64,000 bases of DNA from the NCBI GenBank assembly GCA_023954375.1, contig JAMLIC010000002.1, positions 186,001-250,000 on the forward strand, given 5' to 3'. The DNA comes from Planctomycetota bacterium. GTDB lineage: Bacteria > Planctomycetota > J058. Positions 42,655 to 53,512 of the stretch are shown piece by piece; positions within the stretch are counted from its first letter, which is position 1; every line of letters begins with the position of its first letter. The position numbers and the translations under genes were made by a program. The notes beneath the pieces are model-generated. The model was not told the origin of the DNA. It saw nothing but the letters and a program-made list of their open reading frames with translations, and did not search any database.

Positions 42655-44100
42655 GTGCCCGACCTGACCGTGGCGCCGCCGCCGCTGTACTACGCCCAGG
42701 CGGACGGGACGAACTTCAAGGACAGCGCCGACTTCGGCAAGGACCTCGAGGGCAAGACGGCCTTCCGCAACCTCATCGCCGAGTTCATGGCCCCGCGGGC
42801 GGGCGAGCCGGCGCGCCTCGAGGACCCCTCGCGCCCCTGGTTCCCCATGTGGCGGGTGAACCAGCAGAGCCCCTCCGTGGCCGACCCGCGCGGGATCGCC
42901 GTCGTGGCGCCATCGGGCCTCAACGGCGGCGCGAAGGGCGAGTTCCCCGCGCGCGAGTGGGACAAGGCCGCCGAGTTCTTCGAGCGCTGGGTGTTCGAGC
43001 CGGCGGTGACCGTGGACGCGAGCGGAAAGGCGACCCTGGGCGCGGGCGCCGGCACGGTCCACCGGGCGCACCTGATCGTCGTCAGCTCGCACGGCTGGCT
43101 GGGCGGCTTCTGCGGCGGCGAGATCTGGGAGCAGAAGAAGTGGTTCCTCGTCGGCAAGGTGGCCGAGGAGGGGCGCGGCTTCCGCGGCCCGGTGTGGGTC
43201 CTCCTCACGCAGTGCTCGACGCTGAACTCGGCGACCTGGCCGAGCTGGGCGAAGGTCCTCGCCAACAGCAGCCCCCAGGTGCGCGGGATCCTCGGCTACG
43301 AGGAGGTCGCCCCCGGCGCGACCATGGCCGCGGCGATCGGCCGCGGGTTCGTGCAGAAGCTGAGGGAGGGGCAGAGCTTCCTGGCCGCGTGGAAGGCCGT
43401 GAACCCGAGCAGCAACTGGGCGGCGATCGTCCACAAGGACGCGGTCAACGACAAGCTGAAGGACCTGCCGGCGATCGTCGCCGGCAAGAAGCCGCTGGCC
43501 GACGTGACGACGACGGCGTCGACGTTCAACTACTACGGCTACCTGAAGAACTACAAGAGCGGCGCGGCGCAGGAGATCTACCTCGCGGAGCCGCCGTTCT
43601 CCTTCCGCTTCGCCCTCGGCGTCTCGGGCAAGGTCCACGACATCGGCCCGGCGACCCTCGACGGCGGCCAGGCCAGCCTCCAGGACGGCACCAAGCGCGC
43701 CGACTGGAAGTGGATCATGGGGGTCAAGCTGAACGACGGCGCCGCCATCAAGAGCGTCGCCGTCGAGTGGATCCACATCCGGCCGACGAAGAAGCGCCTG
43801 CAGATGGACAAGATCTGGCAGCCGCCGACGGCGACCGTGGACGTCGACGTGACCAACACGGGCGCGAAGAAGGAGACGTTCACGGTCACGCCGCAGACGC
43901 CGGCGGCATCCATGACGATCACCTGGCGGGCGCAGCCGCGCGACGTCATGGCGCCGGTGACGGCGAACATGGACTACCACGGCGACGACAAGCTCGTGCC
44001 GCACCACTCCTACCTCTACCCGCGGGTCACCGTCACGCCGGTCAGCGGCGCGGCGCTGAAGCACGACTTCCCGACCAACGGGCTCTCCTGGTACGGGTAG
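42655..44100 (+). CDS. Candidate clan CD (caspase/CHAT-like) cysteine peptidase
   Basis: A 481-aa protein from GTG 42655, not exported. Two blocks look like the clan CD dyad: a hydrophobic strand ending in His-Gly (HLIVVSSHGWLGG, H146) and a second ending in Cys (VWVLLTQCSTLN, C187), 41 residues apart, as in caspases (about 42). Further on, GRGFVQKLREGQSFLAAWKA and the SNWAAIV segment resemble the end of gingipain/CHAT-type domains. The C-terminal third (about 300-480) is beta-rich (VDVDVTNTGAKKETFTVTP), like an Ig-fold binding domain. It is in the same operon as three HELGH proteins, so two protease classes may be co-expressed. I cannot exclude a non-peptidase with chance motifs. Confidence 0.6.
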   Translation: MPDLTVAPPPLYYAQADGTNFKDSADFGKDLEGKTAFRNLIAEFMAPRAGEPARLEDPSRPWFPMWRVNQQSPSVADPRGIAVVAPSGLNGGAKGEFPAREWDKAAEFFERWVFEPAVTVDASGKATLGAGAGTVHRAHLIVVSSHGWLGGFCGGEIWEQKKWFLVGKVAEEGRGFRGPVWVLLTQCSTLNSATWPSWAKVLANSSPQVRGILGYEEVAPGATMAAAIGRGFVQKLREGQSFLAAWKAVNPSSNWAAIVHKDAVNDKLKDLPAIVAGKKPLADVTTTASTFNYYGYLKNYKSGAAQEIYLAEPPFSFRFALGVSGKVHDIGPATLDGGQASLQDGTKRADWKWIMGVKLNDGAAIKSVAVEWIHIRPTKKRLQMDKIWQPPTATVDVDVTNTGAKKETFTVTPQTPAASMTITWRAQPRDVMAPVTANMDYHGDDKLVPHHSYLYPRVTVTPVSGAALKHDFPTNGLSWYG

Positions 44101-44161
44101 ACGCCCGCGCGCGCGGCCGACGGGAGCCCGCACCTCCCTGGCCCCCTCCTCGCCCCTGAGG

Positions 44162-44167
44162 TAGCCT
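44162..44167 (+). promoter_or_regulatory. -10-like box TAGCCT before partner copy 4
   Basis: TAGCCT is 7 nt before the GTG at 44175, in a 74-bp gap, the only sizeable gap in the cluster. A new, leaderless-type transcription unit probably begins here. Confidence 0.4.
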
Positions 44168-44174
44168 CGCGCGC

Positions 44175-45212
44175 GTGAAGGGCGGCTTCCTCAACCTCGA
44201 GGACGACGAGGCGTTCTGGCGCCGGCCGCTGGCCCGGCAAGACCGCGTCATCGACCGCCTGCTCGACCGCCGGCCGGGGCTCCTCCTCGACGCGCCCTGC
44301 GAGGTGGAGCTGCCCCTGCGCACGACGCTCCCGGCCGTCGTCGGGCTCGTGGCCACCTACGCGCAGCTCCACGGGCTCGACCCGGGGCGGGCCGGGGCGC
44401 TCGCCGCCGTGAACGTCGACACCTCGGAGGTCTGGGCGGGGACGATCGAGGACCTCGACGGCGTCGAGCCGCCCGAGGACCCGGGGCCGCCGCCCGCCGC
44501 CCAGGGCACGGGCGCGCTCGTCCTCCTCGCCTGCGCGCGGACGCGCACGGGGCTGGCCTGGACGCCGGGGGCGTCGTACCTGCTGACGGCGCACCTGCGC
44601 GAGCGCGCGTCCAACCGCGTCCCGGTGCGCCTCGTCCCCGGGCCGCAGGTGTGGGTCGACCCGGCGGCGCAGGGCCTGGTCCTGGCCCGCCGCCGCGCCC
44701 ACGCCCTGCGCCCGTCGGAGACGGGGGCGCTGGCGGACGGCGCCCTCGACCTCGGCGACGAGGCCGCGAGGGCGCTCGTGCCCGAGCGGCCGGGGCTGGC
44801 CGCGAAGGTCGAGCGCGTCGTCGTCACCGACCCGGGCGCGCCGGCGACGCTGCGCGTCGGCCTGCGCGCCGCCCTGCGCCCGTGGCAGCGGGCGCGGCCG
44901 GCGCAGCGCGGCGATCCGGAGCTGGACCCGCGCATCGTCGGCGTCGTCCCGGTCACCCTCCTGGTGACGGGCGCCGTCGAGGCCGACCCGCGCGTGCTCG
45001 CCCTGCGCGTGCCGGTCGAGGGCGAGGTCGCGGACGTCGGCGACGACGCCGACGGCCCGGAGGTCACGGGGTCGTTCGCCCTCGACCTCCTGCGCCTCGA
45101 CGGCTTCCCCCGCGCGCCCGGCACCTACTACGTGAGCGCCTTCTCCGGCGCCGCGATGGCCGGCCCGGCGCCGGTGGCCCTCGTCTCGCCGCTCTCCCTG
45201 AGGGGCGCGTGA
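44175..45212 (+). CDS. Protease-partner family protein, copy 4
   Basis: A 345-aa protein, GTG start. It begins KGGFLNLEDDEAFWRRPLARQDRVIDRLL, then LLLDAPCEVELPLRTTLPAVVG. Conserved blocks include DPRIVGVVPVTLLVTGAVEADP, VTGSFALDLLRLDGFPRAPGTYY and SAFSGAAMAGPAPVALVSP. This copy does not directly follow a HELGH gene; it comes after the cysteine-peptidase-like gene and seems to start its own unit. It overlaps the following secreted-protein gene by 4 nt (GTGA). Function unknown, same considerations as the other copies. Confidence 0.77.
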   Translation: MKGGFLNLEDDEAFWRRPLARQDRVIDRLLDRRPGLLLDAPCEVELPLRTTLPAVVGLVATYAQLHGLDPGRAGALAAVNVDTSEVWAGTIEDLDGVEPPEDPGPPPAAQGTGALVLLACARTRTGLAWTPGASYLLTAHLRERASNRVPVRLVPGPQVWVDPAAQGLVLARRRAHALRPSETGALADGALDLGDEAARALVPERPGLAAKVERVVVTDPGAPATLRVGLRAALRPWQRARPAQRGDPELDPRIVGVVPVTLLVTGAVEADPRVLALRVPVEGEVADVGDDADGPEVTGSFALDLLRLDGFPRAPGTYYVSAFSGAAMAGPAPVALVSPLSLRGA

Positions 45213-46012
45213 GGGGCGCGGCGCTGCTCGTGGCGCTGGCGCTCCCGAGCGCCGCGAGGGCCGAGGAGGCTCCCCTGGACCTCGACCTGCACGCCTTCGC
45301 CGATCACCTGACCGACGCGCTGGACCTCGAGGGGGTCGAGGCCTGGGAGGAGCGCTTGGACCCGGCGGCCGAGGAGGCCTGGCTGGCCGGGCGCGAGGAC
45401 GAGCCCGGCTTCGGCGACGAGGGGCCGCGGGTGCCGGCGGTCGTGGGGGCGACGGCGCGAGGCCGCGACCTGGCGGTCACGCGCCTCGTCGCGCCCGACG
45501 CCGCGCGCGCCCGCGCGCTCGCCCTCCGCGCGCTCGAGGGCTTCGCCCTGCCGCTCGGCGCGGGGCCGGGGGGGAGCGCCCCGGCCCGGCTGCCGCTGCT
45601 CCTCGAGGCGCGGGGGCGACATCTGCTGCTCGTGCGCGGGCTCGCCGCCGCCGACCTGACCCGCGCGCTGCCCGCGCGCGCCGCCGCCTGGGAGGCCCCG
45701 GGGCTGCCGCCCCCCGACGCGCCGGTCGAGGGCGTGGCCGTCGTCGCCGACGGCCACGCGGCGCTGGCGTTCGTCGGCGAGGGGCCGGTGGTCGAGCGCC
45801 TGCGCCGCTTCGTCGACCCGGCCTTCACCCCCGGCGCCATGGGCGTTTTCGGCGGCTTCCATGAAGGGGTCCACTACCACGCCTCCCTGTCCGGCGAGGC
45901 CGGCGCCGGCTGGAGCGCCGGGAGCGAGGACGCGCGCCCGGCCGCGCGCGCCCTGGCCCGCCGCCTGGCCGCCACCCTCGGGGTCCCCTTCGTGGACGAG
46001 GCCGACCGATGA
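45209..46012 (+). CDS. Secreted protein of unknown function
   Basis: A 267-aa protein with an N-terminal signal peptide (RGAALLVALALPSAARAEE, cleavage after Ala-Arg-Ala likely). The mature part is acidic and Ala/Leu-rich; segments such as YHASLSGEAGAGWSAGSE and LLEARGRHLLLVRGL suggest an alpha-beta fold. No family recognised. Coupled to partner copy 4 upstream (GTGA) and to the M20 peptidase downstream (ATGA). Confidence 0.68.
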   Translation: MRGAALLVALALPSAARAEEAPLDLDLHAFADHLTDALDLEGVEAWEERLDPAAEEAWLAGREDEPGFGDEGPRVPAVVGATARGRDLAVTRLVAPDAARARALALRALEGFALPLGAGPGGSAPARLPLLLEARGRHLLLVRGLAAADLTRALPARAAAWEAPGLPPPDAPVEGVAVVADGHAALAFVGEGPVVERLRRFVDPAFTPGAMGVFGGFHEGVHYHASLSGEAGAGWSAGSEDARPAARALARRLAATLGVPFVDEADR

Positions 46013-47358
46013 CCGTCGCCGCCGCCGCCCCCCGCTTCGCCTGCCCCCCCGAGGTCCAGGCCGCCGCCCGCGAGCACCTGCGCGCGCTCCTGCGCCTCGA
46101 CACGACGAACCCGCCCGGGAACGAGGGCCCGGCCGTCGACCTCCTCGCCGACGTCCTGCGCCGGGGCGGGCTCGAGCCCGAGGTCCTCGTCTCGCCGCAG
46201 GGGCGGCCCAACCTCGTCGCGCGCCTCGCCGGCACGGGCGCGCGCGCGCCGCTGCTCCTCGGCGCCCACCTCGACGTCGTCGAGGCCGACCCCGCGCGCT
46301 GGACCCACCCGCCCTTCGCCGGCGTCGAGGCCGACGGCTGCCTGTGGGGCCGCGGCGCGATCGACATGAAGAACATGGCCGCGATGGCCGCGGCGATCCT
46401 CGTCGGCTTCAAGGCCGCGGGGCTCCAGCCGGCGCGCGACATCATCTTCGCCGCCGTCGCCGACGAGGAGGCGGGCTGCACCGAGGGCTCGGCCTTCCTC
46501 GTCGAGCGCCACCCCGACAAGGTCCGGGCCGAGTACGCCCTCGGCGAGGGCGGCGGCTTCTCGGTCCACTTCGCCGGGCGGCGCTTCTATCCGATCATGA
46601 CGGCCGAGAAGGGGCTCTGCTGGGTGCGCGTCGTCGCCGAGGGCCAGCCGGGCCACGGCTCCATGCCGCTCGAGCGCTCGGCCGTGCAGAAGCTCGCGCG
46701 CGCCGTCGACCGCCTGGCCACGGTGCGCCTCCCGGCCCACAGCGGCCCGGCGAGCGCGTTCGTGCGGGCGCTGGCCGAGCACGCGCCCCTGCCGGCGGCG
46801 CTCGTCCTGCGCCTCCTGCTCAACCCGGCCATGCGCGACCTGGTCCTCGATCGGCTGTTCCCCGACCCCGCGCTCGCCCGGCCGTTCGCCGCGGTGCTCG
46901 CCAACACGGTCAGCCCCACCGTCCTGCGCGCCGGGGGCAAGACGAACGTGATCCCGGGTCGCGCCGAGGCGGAGCTCGACGGGCGCACCCTCCCCGGCCA
47001 GACGACGGCCGACCTCCTGCGCGAGCTCGAGGCGGTCGCCGGCCCCGACGTGCGCTTCGAGGTGATCTCCGCCGCGCCCCCGATCGAGACGAGCCCTGAC
47101 ACCGACCTCTTCCGGCACCTCGGCGCGACGCTCCGCCGCCACGACCCCGAGGGGATCCCGATCCCCTACCTGTGCCCCGGCTTCACCGACGCGAAGAGCT
47201 GGTCGCGCCTCGGCGCCCGCTGCTACGGCTTCCTCCCGCTCCGCCTGCCCCCCGAGGTCCGCTACGCCGACCTGTTCCACGGCGACGACGAGCGCATCCC
47301 CCTCGACGGGCTCGACTGGGGGACGCGCGTGCTGTGGGACGCGCTGCTCGGCGCGTGA
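46009..47358 (+). CDS. M20-family metallopeptidase
   Basis: A 449-aa protein matching M20/M25/M40 dizinc peptidases: LLGAHLDVV (first His), GRGAIDMKNMAA (bridging Asp), VADEEAG (Glu pair, catalytic Glu) and a later GFTDAKSW. A dimerisation lid lies around residues 210-340 (EGQPGHGSMP). The family cleaves small peptides, dipeptides or N-acyl amino acids in the cytoplasm. Starting ATG overlaps the preceding stop by 4 nt. Whether it processes products of the neighbouring protease system is only a contextual guess. Confidence 0.88.
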   Translation: MTVAAAAPRFACPPEVQAAAREHLRALLRLDTTNPPGNEGPAVDLLADVLRRGGLEPEVLVSPQGRPNLVARLAGTGARAPLLLGAHLDVVEADPARWTHPPFAGVEADGCLWGRGAIDMKNMAAMAAAILVGFKAAGLQPARDIIFAAVADEEAGCTEGSAFLVERHPDKVRAEYALGEGGGFSVHFAGRRFYPIMTAEKGLCWVRVVAEGQPGHGSMPLERSAVQKLARAVDRLATVRLPAHSGPASAFVRALAEHAPLPAALVLRLLLNPAMRDLVLDRLFPDPALARPFAAVLANTVSPTVLRAGGKTNVIPGRAEAELDGRTLPGQTTADLLRELEAVAGPDVRFEVISAAPPIETSPDTDLFRHLGATLRRHDPEGIPIPYLCPGFTDAKSWSRLGARCYGFLPLRLPPEVRYADLFHGDDERIPLDGLDWGTRVLWDALLGA

Positions 47359-48905
47359 CCCGCCCCGGCCCCGGGTGCGCCGCCGTCCTGGCGCTGCGCC
47401 TCGCCGGGCTGACCCTCGCCGGCGCCGCGGCCGCCGGCGCTGGCCCCGCGCTCGTCGCCGGCGCCTGGGGCGCGCTGTCGCTCCTGCGCGTCCCGCGCGC
47501 GCGGCTCGCGCTCGAGGTGCTGCTGGCGGCCGCGCTGGGCGCCGCCCTCGCGCCGGGCTGGCCGTGGGCCGCCGCGGCGCTCCTCGCCGCGCTCTGGCCG
47601 CTCCTCGCGCCGGAGGTCGGCGTCTACGCCCTGAACGGCATGGACCGCTACTTCGTCGCGCAGGACTACCCGGGCGCGCGGATCAACAGCCATCACGTCG
47701 TGGACACCGCCGCGCCGCCCGACCACGACGCGCTCGTGCGCGCGCTCGGCGCGCTGATGGAGGAGGCGCCGATCGCCCGCTCGTTCGTGCGCGAGGCGGC
47801 GCTGGGCGCCGAGCGCTTCTTCACGGCCCGGCCGTTCGTCGACCCGGCCGCGCTGGTCGAGCGGCGCGCGGCGCCGCTCGAGGCCGAGGACGGCTGGGCC
47901 GCGCTCGACGCGGCGTTCGACCTGGCGCGCCGCCCGCCGCTCCGCGTCGTCCACGCCCCACGCGAGGGCGGCGGCCACCGCCTCGTCCTCACGGCGCACC
48001 ACAGCGCGGTCGACGGCACGGGCGGGTTCCTCCTCCTCGACCGCCTCCTGCGCCACCTCGCGGGCGGCCCCGTCGAGCCCTTCGTCGACCCGGGCGCCCG
48101 CCGCCTGCGCGACGCGCTCCGGGTCCACGGCCTCGGGTGGCTCCTGCGCATGATCCGCCGCCACGTCCGGCCGCTGGACAAGGTCGGCGTGAGGAACGCC
48201 TCGCTGCTCGACCAGGAGGACGCGCGCCCGGCGGGCTCGCGTCACCGCCTCGCCGAGGTCCCGCCGGACGACTGGCGGGCCCTGGGGGCGCGCGCCGCGG
48301 CCGCCGGCGTGACCCGCAACGACCTCCTCCTGGCCGCGCTCCTGCGCGCGGCCGACGGGTGGCGACGGGCCCGCGGCAAGGACGACCGCCCCTTCCGGGT
48401 GCTCCTGCCGACCGACCTGCGCGCCACGCTGGGCCTGCCGCCCCGGACCTTCCAGAACGTCGTCGGCGTCGTGCGCGCCGACTTCGGCCCGGCCGAGGTC
48501 CGCGCCCCCGACCTCCCGGCGATCGTCTCGGCCCGGGTGAAGGCCGGCCGCGCCCTCGACGACGCGGTCGAGGCGCCCGTGAACCTCGGCGTCGTCTCCG
48601 CGCTCCTCCCGCCGTGGCTCTTCCGCCGCGCTCTGCGCGCCTTCGACGCCGACGCGCGGTCGTTCTTCTTCTCGCTCCTGTGGAGCAACATCCGCGTGCC
48701 GCCGGACCTCGCGCGCCCGCCGGGGACGGAGGCGATCTGGGTCCGCGGCTCCCTCGTGCGCCAGCCGGGGGTCGGGGTCGTGCTGGTCAACGACGGGGGT
48801 CGGGCGAACCTGGCCTTCGAGTACCTGGTCCCGCTCGCCTCCGAGGCCGGCGTCGCCGACCTCGAGGCCCGCCTCCTGGCCGAGGTGCGCGCGCTCGGCG
48901 CCTGA
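47355..48905 (+). CDS. Membrane-anchored HHxxxDG acyltransferase-like protein
   Basis: A 516-aa protein from GTG 47355 (GTGA overlap). The first 95 residues hold several hydrophobic segments (LALRLAGLTLAGAAAAGAG, LALEVLLAAALGAALAPG). After NGMDRYFVAQDYPG comes a condensation/wax-ester-synthase-like fold with the catalytic HHxxxDG as HHSAVDG at 215-221 and late motifs NVVGVVRADFG and SLLWSNIRVPP. Such enzymes move acyl groups from CoA or carrier thioesters to alcohols or amines; papA5- and WS/DGAT-type proteins are the nearest in style. The membrane-like N-terminal extension is uncommon. Substrate unknown. Last gene of its unit. Confidence 0.78.
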   Translation: MTRPGPGCAAVLALRLAGLTLAGAAAAGAGPALVAGAWGALSLLRVPRARLALEVLLAAALGAALAPGWPWAAAALLAALWPLLAPEVGVYALNGMDRYFVAQDYPGARINSHHVVDTAAPPDHDALVRALGALMEEAPIARSFVREAALGAERFFTARPFVDPAALVERRAAPLEAEDGWAALDAAFDLARRPPLRVVHAPREGGGHRLVLTAHHSAVDGTGGFLLLDRLLRHLAGGPVEPFVDPGARRLRDALRVHGLGWLLRMIRRHVRPLDKVGVRNASLLDQEDARPAGSRHRLAEVPPDDWRALGARAAAAGVTRNDLLLAALLRAADGWRRARGKDDRPFRVLLPTDLRATLGLPPRTFQNVVGVVRADFGPAEVRAPDLPAIVSARVKAGRALDDAVEAPVNLGVVSALLPPWLFRRALRAFDADARSFFFSLLWSNIRVPPDLARPPGTEAIWVRGSLVRQPGVGVVLVNDGGRANLAFEYLVPLASEAGVADLEARLLAEVRALGA

Positions 48906-48915
48906 CCGGTCAGGC
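48900..48915. terminator. 16-bp palindrome between convergent genes
   Basis: GCCTGACCGGTCAGGC is a perfect palindrome that covers the stop of the acyltransferase gene and touches the end of the UspA gene. It could act as a short bidirectional terminator. Confidence 0.4.
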
Positions 48916-49371
48916 CGGCGGCGGGGCGGCGACGTCCTTCCAGATCAGGACGGGGATCGGTGACACGCGCGCCATCTCCTCGGCCACCGAGCCGAGCAGC
49001 ATGCGCGCCAGGCCGGTGCGCCCCTGGCTGGAGATGACGATCAGGTCGGCCCCGACCTCGCGGGCGACCTCGATGATCCCCTCGACCGCGCCGCCGCGGC
49101 CCACGGCCACGCCGACGTCGAGGCCCTCGAGCCGCTGCCCGCGCTCGCGCAGCGAGGCCATCACCTGCCCCTCGAGCTCGCGGTCGGCCTCGAAGAGGCG
49201 CTGCGCGACCTTGAAGAACGGCGCGTTGGGGTCGGGCTCCGGCGGGCGCTGCGACGTGACGACGTGCGCGAGGGTCAGCTTGGCCCCGAGCCGGCGCGCC
49301 AGGTCGGCGGCGGCGGGCACGGCCCGGTCGGCGAGCGGGGAGAAGTCGGTCGTGACGACGATGTGCCTCAT
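48910..49371 (-). CDS. Universal stress protein (UspA family)
   Basis: A 153-aa single-domain Usp. It opens MRHIVVTTDFSPLADRAV, has VGADLIVISSQGRTGLARML, and ends with LLGSVAEEMARVSPIPVLI, the nucleotide-binding loop of ATP-binding Usps. Family members respond to starvation and stress. The ATG overlaps the TerC stop by 4 nt (ATGA), so both come from one message. A Pro-rich tail ends the protein. Confidence 0.92.
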   Translation of the reverse strand: MRHIVVTTDFSPLADRAVPAAADLARRLGAKLTLAHVVTSQRPPEPDPNAPFFKVAQRLFEADRELEGQVMASLRERGQRLEGLDVGVAVGRGGAVEGIIEVAREVGADLIVISSQGRTGLARMLLGSVAEEMARVSPIPVLIWKDVAAPPPA

Positions 49372-50519
49372 GGCGCCTGCTCCTCGGGGGCAGCGGACGA
49401 GACCGGCGGCGTGGGCCCGGAGGCGCCCTCCGCGGGCGGGGCCGGCTCGTTGACCGGGAGCCGCCCCGACGTCGAGGGCGGCCCGGCGGCGGGCGCCGCC
49501 GGCGGGGCGGCGGGCGGCGGCGTCCACAGGAGCGACAGCGCGGTCGTCACCCCCAGCGTCGCCACGATCATGCCGAGCGAGTAGGCGATCCCGAGCTTCA
49601 CGTGGCCGGTCGCGTCCTGCTCGAAGAAGAACGGGACGCCCAGGTGCACGCCGCGCTCGTGGGCGAACTCGTAGACGAACGGGATGCACATCTTCACGGC
49701 GATGAAGCAGAGCAGGAACGCCAGGCCGACCTTGAGGAAGCGCAGGCGCTGGATCGCCGCCTCGATGACGAAGAAGAGCGACCGGAGGCCCAGGATCGCG
49801 AAGATGTTCGACGTGAAGACGATGAACGGGTCCTTGGTCACGCCGAAGATCGCCGGGATCGAGTCGACCGCGAAGATGACGTCCGAGGCCTCGATCACCA
49901 CGAGCACCAGGAAGAGCAGGGTCGCCTTGCGCTTGCCGTCCTCGATGACGAAGAACGAGTGGCCGCGGTAGCCGTCGGTGATCGGCAGGAGGGCGCGGGC
50001 GGCGCGGACGATCCGCGTGTCGGAGGGGTCCTCGTCGCCCTCGTCGCCCTTGAAGAGCAGCTTGAGGCCCGACCAGAAGAGGATCGCGGCGAAGACGAGC
50101 AGGACCTCGTCGAACTCGGCCACGAGCTTGGCGCCGGCCAGGATCATGATGGCCCGCAGGACCATCGCCCCGATGATCCCCCACACGAGCACCCGGTGCT
50201 GCTCGGCGCGCGGCGTGCGGAAGTGGGCGAACACGAGGATGAAGACGAACAGGTTGTCGACGCTGAGGCTCTTCTCGAGCAGGTAGCCGGCGAGGAACTC
50301 GCCGGCCTTGACCGAGCCCAGGAAGCGCCACACCCCGCCGGCGAAGGCGAGCGCCAGGAGGACCCACACGACGGCCCAGGCCAGGGCCATGCGCGTGGTC
50401 ATCCCGTGGGCGCGCCGGTAGAGCCCCAGGTCCACGAAGATGGCGACGATCACGAGGGCGACGAACCCGAGCCAGATCGCCGGGTTCGTGACGGAGGTCT
50501 CGATGGACGCGAGGGGCAT
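49368..50519 (-). CDS. TerC-family integral membrane protein
   Basis: A 383-aa protein with about 8-9 transmembrane helices. Typical TerC/Alx features are EKSLSVDNLFVFILVFAHF and the acidic intramembrane motif VVIEASDVIFAVDSIPAIFGV. Alx-type TerC proteins handle manganese and pH stress; others are linked to tellurite resistance or to metalation of exported proteins. The C-terminal 50 residues are a Pro/Ala-rich tail outside the family core. ATG 50519 is 11 nt after a TATCCT box (50531-50536, minus), so the leader is short or absent. Operon with UspA. Confidence 0.92.
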   Translation of the reverse strand: MPLASIETSVTNPAIWLGFVALVIVAIFVDLGLYRRAHGMTTRMALAWAVVWVLLALAFAGGVWRFLGSVKAGEFLAGYLLEKSLSVDNLFVFILVFAHFRTPRAEQHRVLVWGIIGAMVLRAIMILAGAKLVAEFDEVLLVFAAILFWSGLKLLFKGDEGDEDPSDTRIVRAARALLPITDGYRGHSFFVIEDGKRKATLLFLVLVVIEASDVIFAVDSIPAIFGVTKDPFIVFTSNIFAILGLRSLFFVIEAAIQRLRFLKVGLAFLLCFIAVKMCIPFVYEFAHERGVHLGVPFFFEQDATGHVKLGIAYSLGMIVATLGVTTALSLLWTPPPAAPPAAPAAGPPSTSGRLPVNEPAPPAEGASGPTPPVSSAAPEEQAP

Positions 50520-50544
50520 GCTGCGCGACGAGGATACCCGATGA

Positions 50545-52821
<2,277 letters not shown>

Positions 52822-52911
52822 GCGCTCCGTCGCGGGCTGCCACCGAACTGCAGCGTTTCATGGCGGCCTGACACGACTTACACCCGGCCTGAGAGTTGCG
52901 CATCACCCGGC

Positions 52912-53511
52912 GTGACCGCCTTGCGTCGCACACCGGGACTCCTCGTCGCCCTCGCCCTGCTGGGGGTCGTCCCCTGCCTGGCGCAGGACCGGCTCGCGGG
53001 TCGGGTGGCGGTGACCGCGTCCGGGGGCGTGACGGTCGGGGCCCGGCCGGTCGCGGGGGCCCTGGCCGAGACCCTGCGCCCGCTCGTCGGGCGCGAGGTG
53101 GTGGTCGAGGGCGACCGCGTCGTGCGGCCCGAGCGCACCGAGGTGCGCGGGACGCGCTTGAACGACGCCTTCGTCGTCGACTCGCGCCGCTTGACGCTGA
53201 CGGGCCCGGCCGCCGACCTCGTGCCTCGGGGCCGCGTGGCGATCCTCGACGTGTGGCTGCTCGAGGGCGACGAGGTCGTCGTCGTCGGCGTCGAGGGGCG
53301 CACCACTGGCGACTGGAACCTCGTCCACGCCCACCCGCGCTGGCCGTCGCCCGCGGGCCTCGTCCGGGGCAAGAAGCCCGTGTGGGTCCTCGCCCGCGGC
53401 GACGGCCGCCTGCTCGTGCAGCGCGGCGACACGCGCGGGTGGGTGGCTGCCGAGAGCGTGGTGCTGGGCGAGGCGCCGAGCGCCGGGCTCGTCGACGGCC
53501 TGCCGCGCTGA
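52912..53511 (+). CDS. Secreted protein of unknown function
   Basis: A 199-aa protein with a signal peptide (about 1-24, LLVALALLGVVPCLAQ); the Cys near the end of it (VPCLA) is not a good lipobox. The mature part is beta-rich. The end (KPVWVLARGDGRLLVQRGD then GWVAAESVVL) resembles a bacterial SH3-like strand pattern. No family recognised. Starts at GTG 52912, 90 bp after ligA, and ends 1 bp before the convergent FHA gene. Confidence 0.68.
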   Translation: MTALRRTPGLLVALALLGVVPCLAQDRLAGRVAVTASGGVTVGARPVAGALAETLRPLVGREVVVEGDRVVRPERTEVRGTRLNDAFVVDSRRLTLTGPAADLVPRGRVAILDVWLLEGDEVVVVGVEGRTTGDWNLVHAHPRWPSPAGLVRGKKPVWVLARGDGRLLVQRGDTRGWVAAESVVLGEAPSAGLVDGLPR

Positions 53512-53512
53512 C

